In this document: one piece after another, positions 13,484-14,152 of the stretch | How positions within the stretch are numbered: position 1 is the stretch's first letter | How the letters are laid out: the number at the start of each line of letters is the position of its first letter | Assembly: GCA_035707805.1 (NCBI GenBank) | Contig: DASSTS010000006.1 | Span: forward strand, 1-14,152 | Source of the DNA: Castellaniella sp035707805 | GTDB lineage: Bacteria; Pseudomonadota; Gammaproteobacteria; Burkholderiales; Burkholderiaceae_B | Length of the DNA: 14,152 nt | Direction of reading: 5' to 3' | Made by a program: the position numbers and the translations under genes | Notes under the pieces: generated by a model | The model's database searches: none | The model's input: only the letters and a program-made list of their open reading frames with translations | Told to the model about the DNA's origin: nothing

Positions 13484-14007
13484 TCTGAGTCTCCTGCCGC
13501 GCTGGCGCGCAGCTTGTGATGTTTGTACCAGGCCTTGTCAGCCAGATAGAGGGTGCGTTGCACCTCGGTATGCACCGTGCCGTCCGGGCCTTTCAGCTCG
13601 ACCGGATAGGTGCGTTCGGTTTCATGGTCCCGGTCCAACGCCTCGCGGATGTCCTGCAGCTCCGCTTCCGTCAGCCGGAAATCCGCCGTCAGCGTGCAGA
13701 AGGCCGGCTTGCGGTAGCGGATCGTGGCGGCCTTGTCCCAGACGATCACGTCCGGGCCCAGGCGCGCCATCAGCATGCCCGCATGGACGCCGTCCGTGAT
13801 GGCGAACAGCGAGCCGCCGTAGATCGAACCGACCACGTTGCGCGTGCGGCGCGTCAGCGCCAGCCGCACGCGGATGTGCAGCAGGTCGGGGGAGACATGG
13901 ACCACCCGGCCTCCCGTGGCGCGGAAGGCCGGATGCAGGTTGAAGCCCGTGCGCATGGCGCGGGCCCGCCACCGGGGCGACAGGCGGGACAGCTGCGACA
14001 GCTTCAC
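13480..14007 (-). CDS. DUF4442 hotdog-fold protein (possible acyl-thioester-binding protein)
   Basis: The 175-residue product resembles DUF4442 proteins, which have a hotdog fold related to acyl-CoA thioesterases (PaaI/YiiD-like). The likely central helix is GSIYGGSLFAITDGVHAGML (60-79), preceded by LLHIRVRLALTRRTRNVV and followed by VIVWDKAATIRYRKPAF, the typical strand order. No clear catalytic acid is evident, so thioesterase activity is uncertain. The start is GTG at 14007 with GGGA a few bases upstream; an internal ATG at residue 18 is less likely because it would remove a conserved-looking helix. Its stop codon overlaps the start of the chalcone-isomerase-like gene (ATGA), making translational coupling likely. 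It heads the DUF4442/CHI-like/fadD operon. Confidence 0.82.
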   Translation of the reverse strand: MKLSQLSRLSPRWRARAMRTGFNLHPAFRATGGRVVHVSPDLLHIRVRLALTRRTRNVVGSIYGGSLFAITDGVHAGMLMARLGPDVIVWDKAATIRYRKPAFCTLTADFRLTEAELQDIREALDRDHETERTYPVELKGPDGTVHTEVQRTLYLADKAWYKHHKLRASAAGDSE

Positions 14008-14011
14008 GTCA

Positions 14012-14059
14012 GTGTCCCGCCGGTTTGCCGGGCGGACAGCAGCGAGGCGGGCGGGACAC
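14012..14059. promoter_or_regulatory. Inverted repeat just upstream of the DUF4442 start
   Basis: GTGTCCCGCC (14012-14021) and GGCGGGACAC (14050-14059) are perfect 10-bp complements with a 28-nt spacer. On the minus-strand transcript the downstream arm carries the GGGA ribosome binding site of the DUF4442 gene and ends 4 nt before its GTG, so folding would hide the start. It might equally end the porin transcript or be a protein-binding operator. Confidence 0.4.
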
Positions 14060-14080
14060 CGGGTTCACGAAGGTCCTCGA

Positions 14081-14152
14081 TCAGAAGCGATGCGAGAACT
14101 GCACGCCGATCAGGTCCGCGCTGCTCTTGTAGTCGCCCTTCAGCACGCCGGC
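14081..14152 (-). CDS. Outer-membrane porin, C-terminal end (partial, 5' end outside window)
   Basis: The minus strand is open from the window edge to the TGA at 14081-14083 and ends in the residues KGDYKSSADLIGVQFSHRF. A last beta strand with a terminal Phe, here in the form FSHRF, is the recognition signal for the BAM outer-membrane assembly machinery and is characteristic of betaproteobacterial trimeric porins. Only 23 residues are visible, so the porin type cannot be named. It lies 73 nt upstream of the DUF4442 gene on the same strand; read-through into that operon is possible. Confidence 0.75.
   Translation of the reverse strand, partial: AGVLKGDYKSSADLIGVQFSHRF

Overview
The window looks like the chromosome of a high-GC betaproteobacterium, most likely a member of Burkholderiales/Alcaligenaceae (Bordetella/Achromobacter-like). 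The grounds are the ribosomal protein sequences, the order tuf-rpsJ-rplC, a Bug-type tripartite tricarboxylate transporter (a family strongly expanded in these bacteria) and the GC-rich codon use throughout. The assignment is from recognition only; no database search was possible. No tRNA, rRNA, CRISPR array, insertion sequence or phage gene is visible.

Region 1 (1-5495, + strand) is translation machinery. It starts with the 3' end of tuf (EF-Tu), then rpsJ, and then the S10-operon genes rplC, rplD, rplW, rplB, rpsS, rplV, rpsC, rplP, rpmC and rpsQ, very tightly packed (gaps of 0-12 nt, one 4-nt overlap). rpsJ is separated from rplC by 226 nt that hold a convincing intrinsic terminator, an extended -10 promoter and a 5' leader with three successive hairpins. 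So rpsJ seems to belong to the tuf transcript, and the main ribosomal transcript seems to begin at rplC.

Region 2 (5496-8688, + strand): the spc-operon genes that normally follow rpsQ (rplN onward) are absent here. A series of hairpins ends the ribosomal unit and a complete TctC-TctB-TctA carboxylate uptake system follows: a secreted binding protein, a small membrane subunit and a large membrane subunit.

Region 3 (8689-11127, + strand) holds a gamma-glutamyltransferase precursor with a lipoprotein-type signal peptide, flanked on both sides by similar GC-rich hairpins, and then a small conserved protein of unknown function.

Region 4 (11132-14152, - strand) holds a three-gene operon read right to left: a DUF4442 hotdog-fold protein, a secreted chalcone-isomerase-like protein and a FadD-type long-chain acyl-CoA synthetase. 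Upstream of it is the 3' end of a porin gene. The three operon genes point to handling of fatty acids or acyl thioesters.

The points most worth attention are the structured leader in front of rplC (a candidate ribosomal-protein autoregulatory RNA in a non-standard position), the DUF4442/CHI-like/fadD operon as a possible fatty-acid module, and the predicted lipid anchor on the gamma-glutamyltransferase.
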